Positions 25,701 to 35,300 of a stretch of DNA of 64,000 nucleotides are shown piece after piece. A model generated the notes under the pieces. The model was not told the origin of the DNA. It searched no databases and saw nothing but the letters and a program-made list of their open reading frames with translations. A program made the position numbers and the translations under genes. Where the stretch lies: positions 1,333,001-1,397,000 of the forward strand of contig NC_084601.1 in the NCBI RefSeq assembly GCF_033807715.1. The letters are read 5' to 3'. Source of the stretch: Cololabis saira. Its lineage: Eukaryota; Chordata; Actinopteri; Beloniformes; Belonidae. How positions within the stretch are numbered: position 1 is the stretch's first letter; each line of letters opens with the position of its first letter.

Positions 25701-28700
25701 AATCCAAGTTGAGCAATTCAAATTCAAATATAAATTATTTAAATTCAGTTTCTAGTGGCACATGTTCCTGCCTATACAAGCTCTTCATTTCATAGGCATG
25801 AATGCGCATCAGAGACGCAGGCCTTTGAACTCAGAGCTGATAACACGCCGGCGGCTGTTCAGGCCCTGAACATCAAGTGAACGTCTTGTGACAGCTTTCC
25901 AAAAAGTGATGTCGTTTTGTGGTTGTTGTTTTCTTTCTGCTCTTCCTGGCTTCAATCTCAGTGTTTGTGTCTGTGATGTCTCTCCAGCCCACTAAGTTCA
26001 TGGTGGGAACCGAACAGGGCGTGGTCGTGTCCTGCAACAGGAAGGCAAAGACTCCAGCTGAAAAGATTGTTTGCACATATGATGGACACCACGGACCCAT
26101 CTATGCCCTTCAGAGGAATCCATTCTTCCCCAAAAACTTCCTCACCATCGGAGACTGGACGGCTCGTATTTGGTCCGAGGAAATCAAGGAGTCATCCATC
26201 ATGTCAACCAAGTAGGATTCAACGCAGGGTTGGAAATTCACTTTTTTTGCCCACCTGCCAACATCTTTAGCCAAGCACTTATACAGACATCATGCAATTA
26301 CCGAATGATCTAAATGAGAAGTTTATTTTCATAGGATGTGAGATTATGATAATCGAACCATGACTTTCTCTGGACAATTTTCTCAACAAGTATCCGTTGC
26401 TTTGTCTTTTGTTGCTTCCAATTTTGGGTAGACAAAAGGGCCCTTTTGATTTTCTTCCAGTCCAATGAGCAACAGAAGCTATAGTGTGTCCCCTTATTGT
26501 CATGGTAACCCTGTCAGGGTTTGACACTTCCCCCCCAGTTCTAGTTTCAGTTCTGTCCCTCCTGTTTCCCATTTGCCCTGATTGTGTCTGCACCTGTGTC
26601 TCGTCGTGTCTCGTTATCCCCTGTGTATATCTGGTCTTGTCATTCCTTTGTTCCCTGTCGGTCCGTACTGTGTCTTCCTCCATGTCTCCTCGTAGTTTTT
26701 CCCTGATCCTGGTTTTTGTTGATCCTGCTCTGCAGCGCTTTTAGTTCTTGTTTTTTGTAATAAACCCTTTTTTGTTGAGCACTCCTGCCTCTGTTCCTGA
26801 GGCGGTCCCGCCGCCAGTCTCTGTTCCTGAGGCGGTCCCGCCGCCAGTCTCTGTTCCTGAGGCGGTCCCGCCGCCAGTCTCTGTTCCTGAGGCGGTCCCG
26901 CCGCCAGTCTCTGTTCCTGAGGCGGTCCCGCCGCCAGTCTCCTTTCCTGAGGCGGTCCCGCCCATCTCTGTTCCTCTTCCTGAGGCGACCCTGGATGGAT
27001 CTGCCCAGCCCCGAGAACGGCCCTCTGGCCGGTGTGCCTGGCCCCGAGTCTGGTTCCGGGGTTGGCCCCCCAAAATGACTCTCCGGTTGGCCCGGCCCCG
27101 TCGGCGTCCTCCAAAACTCTCTCGCCGGTCTGCCCGGCCTCGAGGACAGCCCCCGGAACGCTCTCGCTGGTCTGCTCGGTCCCGAGGTCGGCTCCCGGAA
27201 CTTTGGCCGTGTGGCCCCCCATCTCTTCTCCTGTTTTGCAACAGCTTATCTTGTGATGCATCATTGTGTTTGTCTTAATCTTTCTGGGTCTTTCCGTTCA
27301 GATGGCTTTGCAAGTTTTCATGGTATGATTTTGTGCTCCAGGTACCAAATGTCGTACCTCATGGACGCCTGCTGGAGTCCAGTTAGACCCTCTGTTTTCT
27401 TCACCGTGAAGATGGATGGCGTCCTGGATGTCTGGGACATCCTATTCAAACAGAATGAGCCCAAACTGAGTGTCAAGGTGATCTAATCTTACCTGTAAAC
27501 CTAAAACCCCAAATCAGAATTTACATCCCTCTGTTGTTTTAGCAGTTGTTGAAGTTGATACGTGTTTTTCTGCACAGGTGTGCGACAAAGCTTTGTACAG
27601 CGTCCGTGTTCAGGATAACGGGCGTCTGTTGGGATGCGGCTCTCAGCAGGGAGACACCACGCTGCTGGAGATCAGCTCTGGACTCTCAACCTTGCAGAAG
27701 AATGAGAAGTCTCTGCTGGCTGGTGTAAGAAACATAAAGACTCTAAATGAGGGAGAGGGGTATTTTTAGGGCCTTCGCACTGTAAGTGCGAAGGCCCTAT
27801 TGTATCTGTAGGAATTTTTTTTTTTTTTTATTCTTTCTTTCTTTTTTCTGACGAAATGAGGGCCTTTTTTCCCCCTAAACGTGCCCAAAAAGTCACCAAA
27901 TTTTGCACGCAAGCCAGGCCTGGCGAAAAATTTGATATTTAATGGTTTGCATTAATGGGCGTAGTAAAATGGCTCAACAGCGCCCCCTAGAAAGCCTCAA
28001 GCCCCACAATATGGTTTGACGTACATGCACGAAAATCGCTACACACCTGTATCATGTCGCAACTTAAATAAAAGTCTCTTGGCGCCATGGCCGAAACCGA
28101 ACAGGAAGTCGGCCATTTTGAATTAATCGTGTAATTTTGGCGCAATTTATGCCATTCCTTCGACAGTTAATATGGCCCGAACCGTAACGTGCACCCAGGT
28201 GTGTTATACATCAAAATCTGCGTCTCCATCCTGCGACAACGCGCATTACTTTTCTCTTTCAAAAGTGTTACTGTGGCGACGCTAGATGCCAAATAGCGCG
28301 CCCACCCTTCATCTGATTGGTCCATATTTGATAGTTCCCCAAAAGTCACCAAATTTTGCCTGCAAGCCAGGCCTGGCGATAAATTTGATATTTCATGGTT
28401 TGCATTAATGGGCGTGGCCTAACGGCTCAACAGCGGCCCCTAGAATACTTTTCTCTGCCATAACTTTTGAATGGTTTGACATAAAGACTCGTGGGTGGTG
28501 TCATCGGACATGGTCTTGAGTCGTTGACCATAATTGGTGCAAATTAGCCCCGCCCCTTCTTCTGATTGGTCGATATTTCATAGTTCCTATTTTCTGCCAT
28601 AACTTTTGAATGGTTTGACATAGGAAGTCGTGGCTGGTGTCATTTCTGATATGCTTATGGGGGGCGGTGGCCATGAGTGCGAGGGTCCGTTCATCGCTGC

Positions 28701-29262
28701 TTGCAGCTTAAATTTTTCATAATTTTTTAATGGAAAAGGTTTGGGCACATTGACGTATATGAATTTGGTGTTGCTGTACATGGAAGAAATGTCTGTTTCT
28801 AAATGGTCTGCAGATGTTTGAACGAGAGACAAAAAGGGAGAAGATCCTGGAGGCCCGGCAGAGGGAGATGCGCCTGAAGGAGAGGTGTCGCTCAGAACAG
28901 AGCAGATCAGAGGAGACGGGGCGGGAGGAGGGAGAGGAAGACGTGGAGCAGCTCCTGTCCAGGGCTGAGAGTGACTTCTACACCATGGTGGAGATGGAGT
29001 TACAGAGGAGAGAGGAGAGGAAGGAGAAACTGCAGGTGAGATTCATCACACCAGTCTGTGTCCTTCTGATACTTCATGTTCATAGTTTATATCACACTGA
29101 GTTGACATGTTTACCTTAATCTTCTATATCTTGCTTAAATTGATCTGTCACAAGGTAGAATTAATCCAAAATGTTTATTTCTCAGTCTTTTTTTTTCTTT
29201 TACAGGAAAAAGACATCTGTGAAGAAAAGGAAATGGATGGGGAAGCTGAAATTCTGGATTAG
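18745..29262 (+). CDS. dnai2: Dynein axonemal intermediate chain 2
   Basis: Outer-dynein-arm intermediate chain with WD repeats; it binds the heavy chains with the other intermediate chain and is needed for motile cilia. Twelve coding exons with GT-AG junctions: 18745-18927, 20547-20708, 20902-21023, 21916-22058, 22134-22247, 22333-22472, 22605-22727, 25988-26211, 27342-27477, 27578-27724, 28814-29035, 29206-29262. The phases agree and the sum, 1773 nt, gives 590 residues, close to the human protein (about 605). Recognised segments include MEIVYVY at the start, [10 protein letters not shown] (about 75-84), [65 protein letters not shown] and [20 protein letters not shown] near 499. The acidic C-terminal tail is short. 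A likely polyadenylation signal lies near 29318. Two introns hold oppositely oriented copies of one hAT-type element. Whether a second dnai2 exists in this genome is unknown. Confidence 0.96.
19085..19300 (-). mobile_element. Possible LINE 3' tail in dnai2 intron 1
   Basis: GATTGATTGATTTC followed by TTTTATTTCGAACATAAGCA resembles the reversed 3' UTR of the LINE type found forward at 46437-46600. The rest of intron 1 (to 20546) shows no other clear element. Confidence 0.4.
19724..19757. repeat. Run of 34 G
   Basis: An uninterrupted guanine homopolymer in dnai2 intron 1, flanked by ACAGGT and TCACAG. Its true length is uncertain because such runs assemble poorly. Confidence 0.95.
21068..21879 (+). 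mobile_element. hAT-type element, family CAGTACT, copy 4 (dnai2 intron 3)
   Basis: The right end CTCGAGTACTG is intact; the left end (GACTGGAGTTG) is damaged. A 13-bp direct repeat, ATCACCATGACTG, is present at the left junction and again 3 bp beyond the right end. The G-rich left part has extra copies of GGGGGATGAG. All of the usual internal hairpin region is present. Confidence 0.85.
22840..23628 (-). mobile_element. hAT-type element, family CAGTACT, copy 5 (dnai2 intron 7)
   Basis: The ends are CAGTACTCGAGTTG and CAACTCCAATACTG. The flanks CTTCTACC (22832-22839) and CTTATACC (23629-23636) agree at 7 of 8 positions, as expected for a slightly diverged hAT target duplication. It is in the opposite orientation to the copy in intron 3. 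Confidence 0.88.
23629..25229. other. dnai2 intron 7, unassigned part
   Basis: No firm feature. One short segment, 23917-23970, has an acceptor-like left edge (GGTTGTTCAG) and a donor-like right edge (AGC|GTGAGC) and is GC-richer than its surroundings; on the minus strand the same segment reads [20 protein letters not shown]. Neither reading was recognised. Confidence 0.4.
25230..25757. mobile_element. Foldback element with CACTA-like ends (dnai2 intron 7)
   Basis: The left end CACTAAAAACTGAATT is matched by AATTCAGTTTCTAGTG at the right. A second inverted pair is inside: GGTCTTCCGGAGGAAGAGCA near 25450 and its near complement near 25655. The long inverted arms make it able to fold back on itself. 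CACTA ends suggest EnSpm, but no clear 2-3 bp duplication was found. Confidence 0.6.
26221..27310. mobile_element. LTR-like retroelement piece in dnai2 intron 8
   Basis: From about 26500 the sequence resembles the end of a fish LTR-type element: pyrimidine-rich text with CTGTGTATATCTGGTC, then TTTTTTGTAATAAACCCTTT as a probable poly(A) signal region. It is followed by a 30-bp minisatellite and C-rich sequence coding only repeats. No gag or pol domain was recognised, and no second LTR. Confidence 0.4.
26791..26970. repeat. 30-bp minisatellite, 6 copies
   Basis: Five near-identical units of CTGTTCCTGAGGCGGTCCCG-CCGCCAGTCT and a sixth variant. The unit is divisible by three, so frames on both strands stay open ([10 protein letters not shown] on plus), which explains three overlapping long open frames here. 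Confidence 0.93.
27770..28713. mobile_element. Interspersed repeat with terminal hairpin (dnai2 intron 10)
   Basis: The left end is a hairpin, AGGGCCTTCGCAC-TGTAA-GTGCGAAGGCCCT, and the right end contains GCGAGGGTCCGTTCATCGCT and GCTTGCAGCTTAAA. Two internal segments are repeated (CACCAAATTTTGC...CAAGCCAGGCCTGGCGA at 27897 and 28349; CTGCCATAACTTTTGAATGG at 28456 and 28595). It is a common kind of fish repeat; class undecided. On the minus strand it ends in a hairpin followed by CTAA, which would be compatible with a Helitron end. Confidence 0.55.
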
Positions 29263-29329
29263 TTTTCACATCTTTCAGAGTTGAGCACATTTCAAATGGA
29301 TCTAGCTCTTTGTTGTTAATAAAAAAAAG

Positions 29330-29652
29330 ATTCATAAGTAAAATTGAGGGATTGATTGGGAATAGTTTAAGGTATTACATTAAATATAGTATTCATGAAC
29401 TCTTCTGAAAATTATATGTGTGTTCAGTGTTAATAGGTTGAAACATTTGTGAAAAATAGAATATAGTTTATAGAATATAAAGGAGAAAATTACATCAACA
29501 CTTTCAAAACACACAAGCTACTGTACTTTTTTTGAACTGTTACATATGAAGGTAAAGATAACAATTTATGACAAAAACCAGAAGGTTTAAACTCGTGTAT
29601 CTTCTTTGTTTTTAAGAGGTTGAGGGTTTAAGTTTTCAGTGAGGCATTTTAA
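29330..29652. other. dnai2 3' flank
   Basis: AT-rich, no feature seen beyond the probable polyadenylation signal just before it. Confidence 0.4.
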
Positions 29653-30462
29653 AGGGATTGTGACATGAAAAACAAATTTTTCTTTATTTTTTGTGTTTTG
29701 TTGGGTGTCTTGACATCAATTACACCCAAAAAACAACGAACTTTTAACATTCAGTGTATTGTCTGCTTTCTGGGATTTTCCGCATAACTATGTAAAAACG
29801 GCGCATCTGGTTTGGTGGCGGATCGTTACGTAACGATCCGCTAAATCACCGCCCCCTCCACCCAGCTCCCTGCCTCCTCTCCTCTCCAGTGCACCATAAA
29901 GGCTGATTTATGGTTCCGCGTTACACCGACGCAGAGCCTACGGCGTAGGGTACGCGGCGACGCGCACCGTACGCTGAACCCTACGGCGTATGCTCTGCGT
30001 CGATTTAACGCGGCACATAAATCAGGCTTAACACGGAGCTGTTTACAGCCTCTTCTGTTCTCATCAGCGGAGGAAAACTGCTAAGAAGACCCGCGGCCAC
30101 TGACTGGACTTAAGATAAGGGGACACTTTATTTACATGCCTTTATTTTTATGATTGTTTGCTGTGGTTCGCCCTCCTGCTTTTCCGTGCATGCTTCGCCT
30201 GTCGCTCCCGGCTCTCTCCGACGCCGCTGTGAGCGTATGGCTGGAGGAGGAGGAGGTTGGGAGGAGGAGCGGAGCAATGATTGACAGGAAAGGGGGGAAA
30301 GGAAGCATTTTTCACGGCGCAAAAAAACACTGTAATAAAAAGCCAGAAAAAGAGTACTAGAGTGAAGTTTTTCTTGTTACACTCTTTTAGACACATTTGA
30401 GGGATGTTGGCCAAGACTTTTAATAGTGTTAAAAGCATGTTAAAAATGATGTCACAATACCT
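29653..30462. mobile_element. TTAA-flanked DNA transposon, TIR AGGGATTGTGACAT
   Basis: TTAA lies at both ends (29649-29652, 30463-30466), with inverted ends AGGGATTGTGACAT and ATGTCACAATACCT. piggyBac or Kolobok type by target site; no transposase. A Harbinger-type MITE is nested inside. Confidence 0.75.
29900..30028. mobile_element. Harbinger-type palindromic MITE, copy 1
   Basis: The ends AGGCTGATTTATGGTTCC and its near complement (AAATCAGGCT) are flanked by TAA on both sides, the 3-bp TWA duplication of PIF/Harbinger. The centre carries GACGCAGAGCCTACGGCGTA and its complement. It is nested in a TTAA-type transposon. Confidence 0.8.
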
Positions 30463-31336
30463 TTAAAAGATATTCTGTCTGAAAGGGTTAAGATATCAGA
30501 CTGAAAAGCAAGATTCATTCTTCTCCACTGTGTTTATCAGCTGCCTTGGTGTTTATTGTTAACATGGCTGTAAGTTGCACAAGTAGCTACAATTTTTCCA
30601 CATCTATGATGGAAAAACTGATAATTAAATCATAAATTGATAGTTTTATTTATTGTTCCCTTCTCTATTTGCACAGTGTATGACTAATAAGACTTATTAG
30701 ACATACACTGATGATTAGCTTGGTAAATTTGACTCTAGGTTTAAGGTATCAGTCTGTGGGCTTGTGATTTTTGTACACTTGAATTAAAGAATTTACTTGG
30801 TAATGTTTGAAAAGACTGAGATATTGAGTACATATGTTTCGCTGTATATCTTCTCTTTGCACCACAATGGAAGTCGCTTTACAATGGGCTTTTCCTTTGT
30901 TAAAACCAGCCGGTTGTTTCTTTATTGCACCTTTCAGCTGTTTGGACAACCGGCTTGTGTAGGGTTCTGTTAAAATCCCTAAAATGTATATTTATGTTTT
31001 ATTTATTTCACTGGGTTTTTTGAACTACAGGAAATGTAAATTGTGTTTTTGTTGTATAATACGGGAATATATATAGGACTTCATTTCCCAGAATCCTGTT
31101 TCATGTTTTATATTAATTTTATTTAAAATGGATATTGTTTATTTTTGTGACCCTGTAAGGTGTGCAGGAGGATGTTCAGAATATATCCCATGGTCTGTAA
31201 AAAGACTTTGTAAAAAATATTCTATAGGCCTACCTCTCTCTGTGCCACATTGATCTTAGTTTCCAGCTTTCTCTACCAAGTATATCAAATAATCTCTAGC
31301 AATACTATGCTGTACACCGGCTGGTTGGTCTTGTTA
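30463..31336. other. Unassigned intergenic sequence
   Basis: AT-rich, no gene or clear transposon recognised. Confidence 0.4.
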
Positions 31337-32032
31337 TGCTACGTTCCATTTACCTCGGAAATCGGAACTGGGATCTGGGAATGCCGTCACAGCCGAGTTA
31401 TCAGCGTTCCAGTTACAAAGTCGGAAAACAAGATGGCCACGTCCACGAAAGCTGTTCTAGCGCCTGCCAACATAACAACATAGCCAACATAATAGTCCTG
31501 TTTTCAACCCTGAATTCACTCTTCTCTTCATAGAGGGCAGTAATCATCAGACACAAGGCTCATATCTGACTTCACATAACATTTGCTTTATTTTTAGCAA
31601 AATGTTCATTTCAAGTTAACATCTGTGATGTTTGGGATGAAGTCGTCCTCCCTTCTTTGGCTTGCCTCTTTTATTGTTCACCGTGAACAATAAAAGAGGC
31701 AAGCCAAAGAAGGGAGGACGATGTGAAGTTCACAGATACGTGAACTTCACGTATCCGTGGACCTGACACCAAACGTTGCTTTGGGACCGTGGAGTGGGAT
31801 TCTCTGCACCAGAAGTGGGATGGTAGGAGTTTTTATGATCAAAACTAGACAGAAGTGCTACAAATTTTTACTGGAGCTTTCTTCTACTTCCTGTTTACAG
31901 CCGGGGCAGCCATGTTGGAATGTTAACTCGGGGGTGGTGAAGATTCTCCGACTTTCCGAGTAGGAAATCCCACTTCGAGGGGCGTTCCAGTTGAAAATTC
32001 CGACTCGGAACTCAAACAAATGGAACGCGGCA
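31337..32032. mobile_element. DNA transposon remnant, TIR TGCTACGTTCCATTT
   Basis: The left end TGCTACGTTCCATTT is matched by AAATGGAACGCGGCA at the right, with TTA on both sides (31334-31336, 32033-32035), compatible with a 3-bp Harbinger-type duplication. A second, truncated end of the same family (TGCTGCGTTCCATTTG) follows immediately. A perfect 39-bp hairpin sits in the middle. Confidence 0.6.
31643..31721. repeat. Perfect 39-bp inverted repeat with 1-nt spacer
   Basis: Positions 31643-31681 are the exact complement of 31683-31721, with C31682 between them. A second short palindrome (GTGAAGTTCAC...GTGAACTTCAC) follows within 30 bp. Confidence 0.95.
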
Positions 32033-32383
32033 TTATGCTGCGTTCCATTTGTAGCATTAGTAGCACCACATTTGCAGACTTTCAGGTCATCTATCGCTTA
32101 GCCTTGATCATTGTTATGATCTTGCTTCTCAGGTCAGCTGCCCTTATGTTCAAGTAATCTGGGAAAGTTAATGGGACTTGGTACCACTTTTATACGGAAT
32201 ACAATTCAAAATAATAAAAATGAAACGAGCGTTTATTTTGAAGGATCCCGGAACTCGTTTGGTTTACACCGGAGCCGGAAGCTTTCAGCAGCAGTCGGGA
32301 CTCTGCAGAGTGTTTCGTTTCACGGTTCTGCTCGTCGGTTCTGCTCGTCTTCTGCGGTGCCCCCCCCCTCCCCCGGTCCGGAC

Positions 32384-35300
32384 ATGGCCCAGATGGATAA
32401 GATGCGTGTGTTCGTGAGCCAGCGGCTGAACGCGGCGGTGGAGGAGATCCTGGCGATGTTCGCTGGAACCCTGATGAAGTACGAGCAGGAGGCGGCGCAG
32501 TGTCACGAGGTCATGTCCCGCCAGCACGCGCTGCTCTGCGCGCTCAACAGACCCGTCATGGACTCTCCGTATGCAGGTGAGCGGAGCTGGACTATAAAGG
32601 CTGATTTATGGTTCTGCGTTAGGTCGACGCAGAGCCTACGGCGTAGGGTACGCGGCGACGCGCAGGGTACGGTGTGCGTCGCCGTGTACCCTGCGCCGTA
32701 GGCTCTGCGTTGGTGTGACGCGGAACCATAAATCAGCCTAGGGAAGCCCAGGGAAATCCAACTTTCCAGGGTAAACAACAGGGCCGGTTGTATAAAATGA
32801 TGACTACGGTGCATCTCAGATCAGAGGGGGGGCACATGCCTGGCACCTTATTCAACACTAAATTATGCATTTTCCCATCATTTCAAGCGGAATGATACTA
32901 GCAAAACAAGAAGGTCCGCAGGTCCTTCACCCCCACGGCCATCAGACTTTATAATAATAACCAACTGTAGCCACCCGAGTGCAATAACCTGTCTCTTTGA
33001 AAGTGCAATGACCTTTGCCCGCTAAATACCTCACGTATTTTTGCACATGTAAATATTATCCGTTTTTTTGTGTTTACTATTTTTTTTCTCTTGTACATTG
33101 CTCATTTTTCTACATTTTATATTGCTTTTTTTTATTATTTAGCTATTTATTAGTTATTTCTATTTTAATTTTTTGTATAAACTGTTGGGCGTGTGTGCAC
33201 AATTGAATTTCTCCTCTGGGGGATCAATAAAGTCTTCTATTCTATATTTAAAGTGTATTTAAAATGCTTTACTGCAGCAATATTGCTGCAGAACAAAGAA
33301 AATGCTACATTTAGTCTGGGCTACCTCACCCATCAGACAATCTAGCAACAGAAAATAAAACAAAAATAAATAACAAAAATAAATATAACCTGTGTGGTCA
33401 ACCGTTGTCTAACTTGCTTGCGTGGTTGTGCTTGAACCACTTCCCAATATCCATGTTACTTTGTGTTAACGGAGCAGCAGAGAGCAGCGTCTTGCTGGTG
33501 CAGGAAACTGCTGGACGCAGATGAGTGACGGACACTGAAGCCTGATTTATGGTTCTGCGTTAAATCGACGCAGAGCCTACGGCGTAGGCTACACGTCGAT
33601 TTAACGCAGAACCATAAATCAGGCTTAACGCGCGCACACTTGTCAGTTTTTTTTTTCCCATCTTTTCAACTGAGCATGCAAACACATAAACTGAGGGTGC
33701 AATGCATGCTTATGCACCCTCGTAGAACCGGGCCTGGTAAACAAGGTGCTTTATGCAGATATGGAGGGATCCCTCACTGCTGGAGGCGCATTTAAATCTG
33801 CTCAGTCTCATGCATACCTGTCAAGTTTTGGATTTAAAAATAAGGGAAATTTTCCGCCACCCGCTGTCCAACCTGCCCAATCGAGGTCCAGTATTACATT
33901 TTAAGAAAGGTTTACAAGATATTTAAAATATCTGCCTGTCAATCAATTACAAACTACAATTATGGGCTCTTTATGTACCTTTGTTGACACTGAAATACTG
34001 GGGATATTCCTATGTATGTAGTTCCTATAACTGCTACAGCCTAAATGAAAACACAAAAGGGAATTAAAGCGCATGTATTTATATACAAATTGATTGTCTT
34101 CAAGTGAAACATTTTCTTTTAATTTGTCATTTTCACTCATGTGGGTCTCTGGCTCCCATTTTTAGATATACATGAAGTCTTCGCTTTTCTGGCAGAAATG
34201 TTTTCTCTCGTTACATCCATCTGATTTTGTTCTGAGTTTGTTCCCGTTGTTGCCACTAACCTCGCGAGAACTGCCCCCCAGGCTACAGCAGGGAGCAGTT
34301 ATTGCGAGGTTAGTGACCATTAAGTTTGTAGAAGCACAATAATCCTTTTTTTTTTAAATTATTATATTATAAAACAGGAAATCTTCGGGAGGACGGCGGG
34401 AAAGAGGGGTAAAATACAGTAGTTTCCCAGCCAAAACAGGAGACTTGACAGGTAGGGTCTCATGTGGCCTTTCATGCCTTGTAAACAGTCTTATCCTCCA
34501 CCCCTCCTTTTATGTTTTGTAATATAAAACAGATTAACAAGCAGATTTATGACCTTTTTTTTAATTGAAAACATATTTACCACTTTTTTTTTTCCTTTTC
34601 TGATTTGGTTCTGAAACAGAAAATGCAAAGAACATTCATTCATTCATTGGCTTCCTTCTGTCTCAAAAGACAATGGAGTAGGGCTGCACGATTCTGGACA
34701 AAATGAGAATCACGATTTTTTTGCTTAGAATTGAGATCACGATTCTCTCACGATTTTTTTCCAATATAAAATTTATTGCACTTATTACTTTAACTTTGCA
34801 ACAGCTGAACAAAAATATAATAACCATAAACATCTCTTGTCTTCTTTACACAAACCTTTGAATAATTTAAACAATAATAACAATTTTGAACAATATTTGT
34901 TCCTCCCTGAGTTGAACACCCTTTCAGAAAGGGGACTTGTAACAGATCCTGTAGTTCTGAGGCAACAAATTATTCCTCTGGCTGCTTTTTGCTGTAACAG
35001 CTGACATTGAACATAAAAAACAATAAACATCTCTCTTGTCTTTAAATAATTTTAACAATAACAATTTTAACAATATTTATATGCAATATGTGTCAGGTGA
35101 TGAGAAAGGTAGATGTTTCTCCAAATGTAATCCACAATCATTAACAAAATATAACAAAAATTACAACATGATAGTTGACCATGACAGGACTACAACAACC
35201 TAGAACATAGGCCTAGTCCTTTTTTTATGCAGCCATCTTTAAAAAAAAAAAAAAAAAAAAATTATTTATTTATTTTTTTTTAATCGTTGTCATTTGGAAA

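Noticed and set aside
26741..27278. Three overlapping proline- or glycine-rich open frames in dnai2 intron 8
   Set aside because: They come from a 30-bp repeat and C-rich sequence; no family resemblance, and they lie within an intron of a well-supported gene.
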